12,486 bases of DNA from Jimgerdemannia flammicorona (lineage: Eukaryota > Mucoromycota > Endogonomycetes > Endogonales > Endogonaceae). A program made the position numbers and the translations under genes. Positions 1-6,780 of the stretch are shown here, one piece after another. The first letter of the stretch is position 1, and every line of letters begins with the position of its first letter. The stretch spans positions 1-12,486 of the forward strand of contig RBNI01005496.1 of assembly GCA_003990745.1 (NCBI GenBank). Reading direction: 5' to 3'. The notes under the pieces were generated by a model that saw only the letters and a program-made list of their open reading frames with translations, made no database searches and was not told the origin of the DNA.

Positions 1-8
1 CCCCCCTC

Positions 9-317
9 TCAAATCTGAATCTCTACAAATACCACCCCATCCACCTTCACCACAACTCTACCACCACTCTTCGCTACAATCCTCTGCACTAGACCCTTAC
101 ATCTCCTCCCCTTGGGGCCCCAACCAATCCACCATGCCTTGAAGAGCTCAAGCATCAGCTCCTCCCACCTTACTACCCTTAGGTTCACAGACCTCCAAGG
201 GCCCTCCTCAAAGATGCTCCGCTAGTGTTCTGCGAGCCCCACCCATATTGCAACAGCCCAACCAATCATCAGCCACTCATTCCCCACCCCCCCTATCAGC
301 CTTGACTGCAGCGCCGC
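9..317 (-). pseudogene. LINE copy A ORF2: C-terminal tail
   Basis: The frame of the zinc domain continues past the TAG at 318-320 for about 100 codons. It includes WAVAIWVGLAEH, a second TAG at 222-224, then EEGPWRSVNLRVVRWEELML and a basic stretch around KGRRCKGLVQRIV. It ends at TGA at 9-11. The composition (Trp, Val, Arg, Glu) matches the rest of ORF2, which supports it as genuine coding sequence and not 3' UTR. I recognise no RNase H or other domain. Whether the TGA at 9-11 is the natural end or another decay stop cannot be decided, because the window ends there and copy B does not reach this region. Confidence 0.6.
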
Positions 318-950
318 CTACCGCCCGCCCACCTCAGGGTCAGGTGCTGGTGCTCCCAATCTCCCCCCAACTTTCTTCCAAAAATTCTCCATACTCTCAC
401 ACTCCCCCAGCCAATGTTCAGGTGTCTGCACCACTCCGCCCTCCTGCCCTATGTTATGACACTCCTCACAATCAAAGACCCCGCCATCTACCAGATGGCT
501 AGCCCTAAAATTTAGCATCACATTTTGCCTCAACAGCCTCCACCATGCAATCCAGATTTTTGGTGGGAGCCACCTCAACACCACCTTGATCCAAGACCAG
601 ACACCAGCCCAATCCCACCCCTCCCCGATCCCAGCCCCTTGCCAGGTCTCCGGCCAAAGGTCCTGTCCCAGACCCCGAAGGCACTCCATACTCTCCTCTA
701 ATCGGAAGTCCTCAACCAGATTCCCTCCCAACAAGAGCCAGTCCCACCTCCACATCTCCGGACCCCAGTCCTCATCCCCTTCAGTACCTTGCCAACAGAT
801 CTCAATGCGATGGGCCCCATCCACCACTCCCCACCAGAATCCTTTGTACTGCATCCTCTGGCTACCGTCCAAGGCCACTAAGGACAGTAGATCCCCTGAT
901 CCACCCCGCGGCGACACCCTCACCTCCCACAAACGCTTCATGAGGGGCAC
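318..950 (-). pseudogene. LINE copy A ORF2: post-RT region with zf-RVT-like CCHC domain
   Basis: This frame continues ORF2 after a frameshift. Near its end lies LPPKIWIAWWRLLRQNVM, followed by Cys161 and Cys164 (CEEC), then EHWLGEC with His179 and Cys184 (about 401-475). This matches the zf-RVT pattern: a PPK-W-WRLL helix followed by C-x2-C and H-x4-C ligands. The domain is common at the C-terminus of L1-type ORF2 proteins, especially in plants and some fungi, and probably binds nucleic acid. The upstream 100 residues are Trp- and Gly-rich with no motif I recognise. The stop at 318-320 is TAG, and the same frame runs on coherently for another 100 codons, so it is probably premature. The listed start is an internal codon just past the frameshift. 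Confidence 0.82.
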
Positions 951-1836
951 CTCTCAACTCGCTGGCCCTCTTCAACCACCACGCCCTCAGGCAGAGTAGC
1001 CTCTTAGAAAAGTCCACCAGGCCAAGTTCTCCATGGTCCACAGAGAGTGTGAGTACCTCCCAACCAATCTGACTCTGGCGTCCAGTCCAGAGCCACGAGT
1101 GGGCCATCTTGAGAAGCCTTTTCACCACCCACTTAGGGAAGTCCAAATGGTAACCCAGATACCAGAGCTTCGGTATCCAATACACATTCAGAACAGTTAC
1201 CCTCCCTGCCAGTGACACCTGTCTACCTCCCCAGCTTGTCAGAACTTTCCCCCATTCTACCAGCTTGTGCTCCCACCACTCTTTGGGAAGTAAAGAGCCA
1301 TATACCGAGAAATAGATACCCAAGTACCGTACCACTCCTCCAGCCAGGACAATTGTTCCAATGACATCCCCCCCTATGACTCCTTCCCCGAGGACCATTG
1401 TCTCACACTTGTGCCAGTTGAGTTTCGCTCCAGAACATCTCTCATACCACTCAACTATCTCCTTGAGCCTAGCCACATCTGCCACCGAGCCCAACCCAAC
1501 CACCATATCATCTGCAAAGGCCCCCACCTTCCAGTTGATGCCCAGGATATCCAATCCACCAACTCTACGCCGGATTCGATCCAACAATGGCTCCAAGGCG
1601 AAGGCGTAAAGGATGGGTGACAATGGATCCCCCTGCGGCACCCCCCTCCCCAAGGGGAATGAGGCCCCCCTGTATCCATTAGCCAAAATAGCAGCCCTAC
1701 TCCCTTCCAGTAATCCAATAAGTGCCCGACATATGCCAACTGGTACTCCAATGCACTCCAGTACTTTCTCCAGCCACACTCTCCGAACCCTATTATAGGC
1801 CTTCTCCTGGTCCAGGAAGACTAAGCGGCCATTCAT
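862..1836 (-). pseudogene. LINE copy A ORF2: reverse transcriptase palm and thumb
   Basis: This segment is the catalytic core that copies LINE RNA at the nicked target. Motif A is FLDQEKAYNRV with the catalytic Asp near residue 9; the second conserved Asp position is Asn. Motif B is GVPQGDPLSPILY (residues about 65-77). Motif C is FADD (107-110, about 1507-1518), a variant of YADD. The thumb follows, with KLNWHKCE, VVRYLGIYF and VYWIPKLWYLGYHL, the last typical of LINE RT ends. A TGA at 1873-1875 and the TAG at 1918-1920 separate it from the upstream part. A frameshift between about 862 and 950 separates it from the zinc domain. All catalytic residues that define the active site are still present. 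Confidence 0.93.
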
Positions 1837-1917
1837 CCCTGCAGCCCTAGCACCTTCAATAACCCCGTGAACTCACGCCATGCCATCTCGGATCAGTCGG
1901 CCCCCAACAAAGCCTCG

Positions 1918-2796
1918 CTACTCCTTCCCTAACACCTGTTGTGCCACACCCTGCAACCTCGCCACCAGAATTTTGGTGACCAACTTGCGGTCCATATCCA
2001 GCAGCATAATTGGCCTCCAATTCTTCCAGTCCTCCTTATGCCCTTTGTCCTTATATAGCAGTGATACCAGCCCCAACTGCTGCCCTCCAATCCATTCCCC
2101 AGTACTGATGACTGTATCACACATCAGCAACATCTCCTCCAGGACCTCCTCCACGGATGCCATATGCTTCCAAAAGTCCCAAGGCAGACCATCCTCCCCA
2201 GGCATGGTCCCCAGGGTTGTTGATGCCAGAACTCTAAGGATCTCCTCTCCCAAAACCAGTCGACTAAGCTCCCCCAACCCTGCAGCAGAGTTTGGGTGCC
2301 AATCCTCCAGATGTCGCTCAATGTCCTGCCCCACCTCCCCTCCTTCCTCTTCACTCCAGAGGTTACTCCAGCGAGCACTCAACTGGCCAAGGATCCCCTG
2401 CACACCTAATACCATCTCTCCCTCATCATTAAGAACTCCTTCCCACCTGTGTCTTGCTCTCCTAGCATGGAGGAGCCGGGACAGAAACCTCGTGGGCCTT
2501 TCTCCTTCTTCTAATCTCTGCCACCATAGCCTGGCCGCCATAGCCTGAGCCAGTACTGCTTCCTCCTTCCTCAACATATCCTGCAGTTCCACCACTTCTA
2601 GCCTAGCCCGCTTAGCTTTCCAATCCAATACCTCCTCCTCCTCCAGTAATCCAGCCCAATTCAGAAGTAGCCTTTCAAGTCTCCTAGATGCCCATCGGAC
2701 TTGTCTCCTCCGCTGAGCACCCCGCTCCCTCCCCACCTCCCCCCAGTATCTTTGAGCTTCAGATTTCAGTCTACGCCACCTATCTCCAATCCTCAT
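1918..2796 (-). pseudogene. LINE copy A ORF2: linker and N-terminal reverse transcriptase blocks
   Basis: This 292-residue open segment covers the basic, Trp-rich linker between endonuclease and RT, then the first RT blocks. The first half is highly charged and helical, with many Arg and Glu, and contains MAARLWWQRLEEGERPTRFL, typical of the LINE linker upstream of RT. MPGEDGLPWDFWK is the RT block often written PGxDGxP, and LLYKDKGHKEDWKNWRPI plus LLDMDRKLVTKILVARLQ are the next blocks (fingers region). It is in the same frame as the segments on either side. Its end at 1918 is a TAG where copy B has Gln in the QQGFVGGR block, so this is a premature stop and not a natural end. The apparent ATG at 2796 is internal. 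Confidence 0.88.
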
Positions 2797-2841
2797 CCCT
2801 GCTTGCCTCCAATCATTAACTTTGAATCATACCTCTACTAC

Positions 2842-3072
2842 TCACATATTCCACAGATCCACCTCATCCAGTAGCAAAGAGTTCAGCCGCCAATGTCCTG
2901 TCCCCTCTCCGCTCCCTCCAAACCTCTCACCCCCCTGAATACCCCAGTAGTCTGACCAAGGGCACCATTCAACCTCCAACATCTCCCAAACTGTATTGCC
3001 CCAACACTCAGCAGTCAGAACCCAATCAATCCTAGTACCAAGTCCTCCTGAGGGTAATATGTACTCAGTAGT
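2842..3072 (-). pseudogene. LINE copy A ORF2: C-terminal end of APE-type endonuclease
   Basis: This is the last part of the endonuclease that nicks target DNA to prime LINE reverse transcription. The diagnostic stretch is RIDWVLTAECWG, followed by EVEWCPWSDYWG and later GHWRLNSLLL. The same blocks occur in copy B as RIDWMLTARYWG and HWHLNSSLL. The catalytic SDH motif of APE-type endonucleases reads SDY here, with Tyr at about 2947-2949. The open frame continues upstream of 3072 only because it reads out of frame through the neighbouring LTR element's protease, so that part is not LINE protein. A TGA at 2842-2844 and another at 2827-2829 interrupt the link to the RT part. The N-terminal endonuclease with the GDFN motif is absent. 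Non-functional. Confidence 0.8.
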
Positions 3073-3082
3073 CACTAATTCA
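3070..3082 (-). other. Insertion junction between LINE copy A and the LTR element
   Basis: On the minus strand the LTR element's protease frame reads ...HNLPF up to a TGA at 3080-3082. From about 3072 onward the sequence instead aligns with copy B's endonuclease: ACT-x3-x3-TAC codons, then the shared RIDW block. The changeover therefore lies within roughly a dozen bases. Both elements run in the same direction, so this is the 5'-truncated end of the LINE inside the LTR element's pol region. Confidence 0.7.
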
Positions 3083-3250
3083 AAAGGGTAGATTGTGGAC
3101 TTCCTTGCTAATGACATGTGAGGTTCCATCAGCTGTAGCAACTGCTTGAGTTTGTTGTACCAGAGAGGTGAAGACCTTGAGTCTGTTGGCTGTTTCTTTA
3201 TTGATGAAGTTGCCTGAGGCACCACTGTCTATCATGATCTTGACAGGTGC
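3083..3250 (-). pseudogene. LTR element aspartic protease (retropepsin), truncated
   Basis: This is the protease that would cleave the Gag-Pol polyprotein. The active-site block reads VKIMIDSGASGNFINKE, with catalytic Asp at 3227-3229 in the DSGAS form of the D-T/S-G motif, preceded by a hydrophobic beta strand as in retropepsins. It continues with NRLKVFTSL and ATADGTSHV, a flap-like region, then NLPF before a TGA at 3080-3082. It is in the same frame as the dUTPase and zinc knuckle upstream, so no gag-pro frameshift is needed. Only about 55 residues remain of the roughly 100 usual for the family, because the LINE cuts it off. A TGA lies just upstream at about 3255. Confidence 0.82.
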
Positions 3251-3489
3251 TCAGTTGACAAAAGCTTTAAGTGTAAGCAGTTTGTCTGATCCAATGGTGG
3301 TAATTTTGGTTGTAGGAGCTTTCCTTTTGTTGGTTCTTCTTTGAGCTAGTTTGTTGACACAAGAGAAGCAATCATCAATCATTCAGGAAGAGTACATTCC
3401 AATGCCATGGGGGCATTGGCCACTTGATATATATCCATCTTCAATTTTCTTGTAGAATTGTTCTTCTTTGTTCATAGTAGGTTAGGTTG
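3251..3489 (-). pseudogene. LTR element polyprotein spacer with second Cys/His cluster
   Basis: This part of the same frame joins dUTPase to protease. It contains GQCPHGIGMYSS, an in-frame TGA, then MIDDCFSCVNKL, giving Cys (3413-3415), His (3407-3409) and a C-x2-C pair about 14 codons further on. A basic stretch QRRTNKRK follows. The C-x-H plus C-x2-C arrangement suggests a zinc-binding fold, but I do not recognise the family, and the ligand pattern could be chance. A TAA at about 3485 and the TGA inside the cluster show decay. Confidence 0.45.
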
Positions 3490-3915
3490 GGGCCTTGTTT
3501 GATGAACCAAATCCTTTGGATCCTCAGATGGTGGGCAGTAGTTCAGAGACTTCCTTGACTGTCAGGTTTGACTTGATTTTTTCGAATAGGATCTGGGCAA
3601 TGCAGAAGCCTATAGGGATCTTGAAGGGTGTCTGACTGTGGTTTCAGATGAGGACAATAATTTCACCTGTGTAATCTTCATCAATGACTCCTCCTTCTAC
3701 TGAGAGTCCTTTCAATGCTAGGCTGCTGCAATAGCATATTCTTCCAATATATCCTTTAGGAATTTGGATACTGATTCCTGTATAGACTTGCTTGACTTCT
3801 CGGTTAGAGACTGTAGCTTCTTCAGCTGCATATAGGTCATATCCAGCTGCTTTTTGACTTTCTTTGATTGGGGCCTTAGCAGTTTGTCTTAACTTGACAA
3901 AGTCTAGTGTTCTGG
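3490..3915 (-). pseudogene. dUTPase domain within the LTR retrotransposon polyprotein
   Basis: The domain would hydrolyse dUTP to dUMP and so limit uracil in the element's cDNA. It is about 140 codons, normal for a trimeric dUTPase. It opens with FVKLRQTAKAPIKE and motif 1 AAGYDLYAAEE (near 3850-3820). TGISIQIPKGYIGRI leads to motif 2, CSSLALKGL. Motif 3 is GVIDEDYTGEI (3691-3659) with the Asp and Tyr expected at the uracil pocket. Motif 4 is GFCIAQILF, and the Gly-rich motif 5 is GSKGFGSS (near 3523-3500). Two positions that are normally Arg, in motifs 2 and 4, read Cys, and TGA stops lie before NHSQTPF and directly before motif 5. All are explained by CG-to-TG change. It is in frame with the zinc knuckle and protease. 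Enzymatically dead as it stands. Confidence 0.9.
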
Positions 3916-4306
3916 TGGTCAGATTGTTGAGGTGGTGCAGAGTGGTAACAGTTGCTTATATTGCTGTTCGGGGTTTTTAGTTAGGGCAGGCACTGGCCAT
4001 GTGTCCTGTCTTTCAGCAATAGAAGCATGCTCCACTTCTTCTAAGTTCATTCCTTTTGCCTTCAGTGAGTTTCTTGAAGGTACTCAGCTGGGTGGGTTCA
4101 TGATTTCTGGGTGTCTATGAAGTAGATGTTGAGGGAGCTTGGGATGCTTCATGCTTGGGTTCTTCTTTCTTGGTCCAAGTCTTTTCCTTGTTGTTGAATT
4201 GTCTTCTAGGCAGAATGGGTCCAGCTGTTAGGATCTGCTTAACCATAGTCTTGATTCTTGCCAGGCACCATTGTTGGTGGTCACAACTGACTGGGTGTCC
4301 TTGTTC
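3916..4306 (-). pseudogene. LTR element Gag C-terminus: basic linker and CCHC zinc knuckle (nucleocapsid)
   Basis: This nucleocapsid region would package the element's RNA. The zinc knuckle reads CFYC, stop, KTGHMASAC, a standard C-x2-C-x4-H-x4-C with ligands at about 4027, 4018, 4003 and 3988 (first codon bases). A TGA at 4013-4015 sits at a non-ligand position just after the second Cys. Upstream is a Lys/Glu-rich linker (NNKEKTWTKKEEPKHE) and basic KKLTEGKRNELRRS. TAG and TAA stops occur in this linker and just after the knuckle. It shares its frame with the capsid C-terminus upstream and the dUTPase downstream, which indicates a single Gag-dUTPase-protease reading frame in the ancestor. 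Confidence 0.85.
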
Positions 4307-5110
4307 TCAGATTTTTCTAATAAGCCATTCAGGCAGGGCATCAAATAAATGATCTGCTCTTGTACCATTTTGTGCTTCATCATTGGCAATATATCCTAGG
4401 CCAACAGTGTTTAGGAGTGACTCGAGTTTTGTACAGAAGGTTTCAAATTCTTTCTTGCCATGTACATCGAATTTAAGGTTGCAGAGTTTTACTCGGGATT
4501 TAGTGATCATGGTTTCGCTGTAATATTGAGCAATCATGAGTTGTTTAAGTCCAGGGGCTATAGGATGGGCTCCATATCCTGGGGCATTGTTTGCTACATT
4601 CTGAGCAACTACTGTAGGTCGAGTGTCCCATGTGAGGGGCTTTTCAGGAAGAGTTCACCACCATTCTTCGGCAGGTTCTCAGAAGAATGTATGTAACAAC
4701 TCGGTGAACATAGGCTATAGTGGTAGCAAAGAGTTGTTCCAGAGTGTGGTCTTGATTGTTTGTCAGAACGCAGTCAGCAACTCGCTCATTGGTCCATTGA
4801 TTGGCTTCGAAATTGGTGTCAACTATACTAATAAAGCTTTGGACTTCTTGTGCAGTATCATTGAAGGTAGGTAGACTCAGATTTTTTATAGGTTGGGTCT
4901 GTTCAGCTAAGGCAGTAATAGTTGCTGCCATTATGGCTACCTGGGCTATGAGGTCTAGAATCTGTTAGTTTGCCATATTATTTACTGGTTGGACTGCTGG
5001 TAGTAGTGTTACTGGTACTACTTGAGGTACTGGTGCAGAGTGTGATGGGTTCTTTGGGTCTGTATAAGTTGCTGGAGTAGTAGTTGTGGGTCTGGAGTAA
5101 GGGCTTGATA
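4307..5110 (-). pseudogene. LTR element Gag capsid
   Basis: This is the capsid-like part of Gag that would assemble the particle. After a hydrophobic helix (IMAATITALAEQTQPI) comes LSLPTFNDTAQEVQSFIS and FEANQWTNERVADC, resembling the start of gypsy-type capsids (P-F-x-G ... F). EPAEEWW then fits the conserved A-x-x-W-W block, followed by FETFCTKLESLL and LFDALPEWL. The first half (about 5110-4720) is in a different frame from the second half (about 4720-4307), so an indel lies near 4720, and another shift lies near 5110-5150 upstream. Stops include TGA codons in the second frame near 4690 and 4660 and at 4307-4309. Family placement rests on the motif style and the downstream zinc knuckle. 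Confidence 0.7.
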
Positions 5111-6184
5111 GATAGCTATCTGTTGCTGTATAGGTGTGTTCTGTCCTGATGGAGATATGTCTCCTTCGGTAGTATATCTGGGATCAAATTTACTGAGATA
5201 CTCCTCCTCTTCCTCAGTTTGGTCCCTATGTAATTGGGTTTGCTCGGCGTCAAAGTAGACAGAATCAGTTGTATATCTGATTTCAGATGGACTTAATTCA
5301 AAGTCAAGTTCTGGTTCAGTATTGGTTTTGGATTCAGATAGGGCTGTAGCAGAGCCTGCTTCAGGTTCAGAATCAGGTAGTTGATGAAGAGTTTCTCTTG
5401 CTTCTTCCTTAAGAATATGGCAGGCCTTGCTGTTCTGGAATTGGTAGTATAATGTGGTCCTAGTCCTGGTATGGTGAAAGTTGGTAGAGTTGAGCCACTT
5501 GACTACAGAGGCTTGGGCTTCATGAGGAACTAAGGCTAAAAAGACTGCTGCTGGTTGTCCTAGGTCACTCGGATTTGTGGAGCTGACAAAACTCTTGTTA
5601 AGAAGAGTGAAGAAGGCTTCTATAAGACCTTCTTTGTTCTGACTTGCTGGGTATAGTGCAAGGAGTTCGGTGAATAGGGTTTCACCTATTTGCTGGTTTA
5701 ATCAGAGTACTTCTTTCTTTGAATGAAGTTTGTCTCACTTGTTGCAGGTGTGGAGGTCAAATTGTCCTTATACATCAGGTTCAATTCTCTCTAGATTGTC
5801 AGATGGTTCAGAATAAATTCCAGTTCAGAGGTTGGGCTTTATACCAACTTGTAGGAATTCACAGAAGGGTTTGTAGTGGGGTGAGAAAGCGTCTTGAAGC
5901 AGAATTGGATTGTAAACTGCTGCTACCAAGTTGTAAGAGGGTTGCTTTTTAGGGTAACCATTACATAGTTCTGGAAGGGTTTTCTGGAAGTTCTGGATAT
6001 TCTGGAAGACCATTTTCTTATGGTCAAGATCAATTTCATATGGAGTATGTCCTCTATGCTTATTGATTTCAAGATCGGGTTGACGTCTCAACCAAAGTCC
6101 TTTTTTGGACTAGTTTTGGATATTCAGGATTTTTCATATTTCAGGAAGTTCAAGAAACTAAGACCAGCTTAGTTGAATTAGCAT
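5021..6184 (-). pseudogene. LTR element Gag long N-terminal region
   Basis: From ATG at 6182-6184, the first in-frame ATG after the LTR, a single frame runs about 390 codons with scattered stops. Its longest clean stretch is 227 codons at 5021-5701, which has no ATG of its own. Early blocks are GLWLRRQPDLEINKHRGH and YEIDLDHKKMVFQNIQNF, then a hydrophobic helical part (LIEAFFTLLNKSFVSS, AAVFLALVPHEAQASVVKWL). Next comes an acidic, Ser/Glu-rich part (DSEPEAGSATALSESKTN, EEEEYLSKFD), ending in a Pro/Thr/Gln-rich linker to the capsid. I recognise no known domain. It may act as a matrix-like or targeting region, but that is inference. It is longer than the N-terminal parts of Gag I know from most Ty3/gypsy elements. 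Confidence 0.65.
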
Positions 6185-6225
6185 ATCGCTGCAGACAATA
6201 CCCAATTAGAAAATTTCATAATAGG

Positions 6226-6244
6226 GTTAGGAGTAGGACCTAAC
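6226..6244. repeat. Small perfect hairpin near the LTR/Gag boundary
   Basis: GTTAGG (6226-6231) and CCTAAC (6239-6244) form a 6-bp stem with a 7-base loop. It lies between the poly(A) signal and the Gag ATG, in the zone where U5 or the primer binding site should be. Function unknown; it could take part in reverse-transcription priming or be chance. Confidence 0.3.
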
Positions 6245-6289
6245 GGGGAGCAGATTTACTTAAGAGTGGTTTGTGGGTTATTAAATAGG

Positions 6290-6296
6290 TTTATTT
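6290..6296 (-). terminator. AAATAAA polyadenylation signal in the LTR
   Basis: The minus strand reads GCAAATAAACC at this place, about 120 bases downstream of the TATA box and about 110 bases before the Gag ATG, where an LTR R-region poly(A) signal is expected. Confidence 0.4.
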
Positions 6297-6410
6297 GCTA
6301 TTCATAATATTACTATACTAAGAGTAGTTGTATTGAGGGGAAGTATTCAGGAATATTCTTGTGTGTTCGAGTCTGTTCAAGTCTGAGATTCTGAGGTCTG
6401 GGGGAGGGGG

Positions 6411-6418
6411 TATTTATA
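6411..6418 (-). promoter_or_regulatory. TATA box of the LTR promoter
   Basis: The minus strand reads TATAAATACCCC followed by a C-rich stretch. Transcription would start about 30 bases downstream (near 6380) and proceed toward Gag. It is the only strong TATA-like match in the correct orientation between the integrase end and the Gag start. Confidence 0.55.
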
Positions 6419-6537
6419 CTAGTGAGGGGCTATCTGGACTATGCTAGATATGGATATAGCACTAAGTGCTTTACTGAGTCGGAATGTAGTCACGTAGTAC
6501 AAGTGTGATCTGACATGTCAAGAGATCGTCTGACTGC

Positions 6538-6544
6538 TGAGTCA
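6538..6544. promoter_or_regulatory. TGAGTCA motif in U3 (Gcn4/AP-1-type bZIP site)
   Basis: This is a perfect TGAGTCA about 120 bases upstream of the TATA box. Fungal and animal bZIP activators of the Gcn4/AP-1 class bind this motif. A single 7-base match can be chance; its position in the U3 promoter region makes it plausible. Confidence 0.35.
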
Positions 6545-6648
6545 GTTCACAGTTATGTTGTATAAGGCTAATCTAACTATACTATGACTGCTAAGCTATT
6601 TATAGATTTAGGTACTGTCTGGTTAGTCTTTAATGATATTACTATTGA

Positions 6649-6700
6649 TGACATCATCACTGGCAAAGTCTGAGCAGTTTTCTGACTTCTGACATCATCA
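6649..6700. promoter_or_regulatory. Direct repeat of TGACATCATCA in U3
   Basis: The 11-mer TGACATCATCA occurs at 6649-6659 and again at 6690-6700, 41 bases apart. Its core TGACATCA differs from the CRE/ATF site TGACGTCA by one G-to-A change at the CpG, the type of decay seen elsewhere in this element. It may be a duplicated enhancer element. Confidence 0.4.
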
Positions 6701-6780
6701 GTTTCAAGGTGTTATCACTTCTATCTCTTGCAAGATTAAGACTGTCCTTGGTGGTAGTAGTTGTACAAGGATAATAGGTC

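Larger units (their letters stand above)
1..3075 (-). mobile_element. LINE (L1-type non-LTR retrotransposon) copy A, 5'-truncated
   Basis: Reading the minus strand gives one degraded ORF2 in the order endonuclease C-terminus, linker, reverse transcriptase, zf-RVT-like zinc domain and C-terminal tail. ORF1 and most of the endonuclease are missing, the usual result of incomplete target-primed reverse transcription. The right end abuts the protease of an LTR retrotransposon on the same strand, so this copy probably inserted into that element. The family matches the plus-strand copy at 7922-12486: both carry the octapeptide MDRKLVTK and the same RT blocks. The 3' end, with poly(A) tail and target-site duplication, should lie left of base 1. 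The coding strand is purine-rich, so the plus strand looks strikingly C-rich here. Confidence 0.9.
6215..6718 (-). repeat. Probable long terminal repeat (LTR), boundaries approximate
   Basis: This non-coding stretch lies between the integrase stop (6781-6783) and the Gag ATG (6184). On the minus strand it has a possible start TGATAACACC at 6718, just after a purine-rich run AAGAGATAGAAG that could be the polypurine tract. It also has a TATA box and an AAATAAA poly(A) signal about 120 bases downstream, so the U3-R-U5 order is plausible. Length would be about 500 bp. There is no second LTR in the window to fix the ends, and I could not identify a convincing tRNA primer binding site between the LTR and Gag. 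Confidence 0.6.

Noticed and set aside
248..2548. Several plus-strand ORFs of 60-222 codons, rich in Pro, Ser and Thr.
   Set aside because: They are antisense shadows of the purine-rich LINE copy A coding strand and carry no recognisable domain.
2842..3225. The 127-codon minus-strand ORF taken as one protein.
   Set aside because: It is a chimera: the upstream 50 codons read the LTR element's protease out of frame and only the part from about 3072 down is LINE endonuclease.
5719..5952. Plus-strand ORFs across the Gag region (for example 4460-4874 and 5719-5952).
   Set aside because: They are antisense to Gag and have no domain; the minus-strand frame shows capsid and zinc knuckle features.
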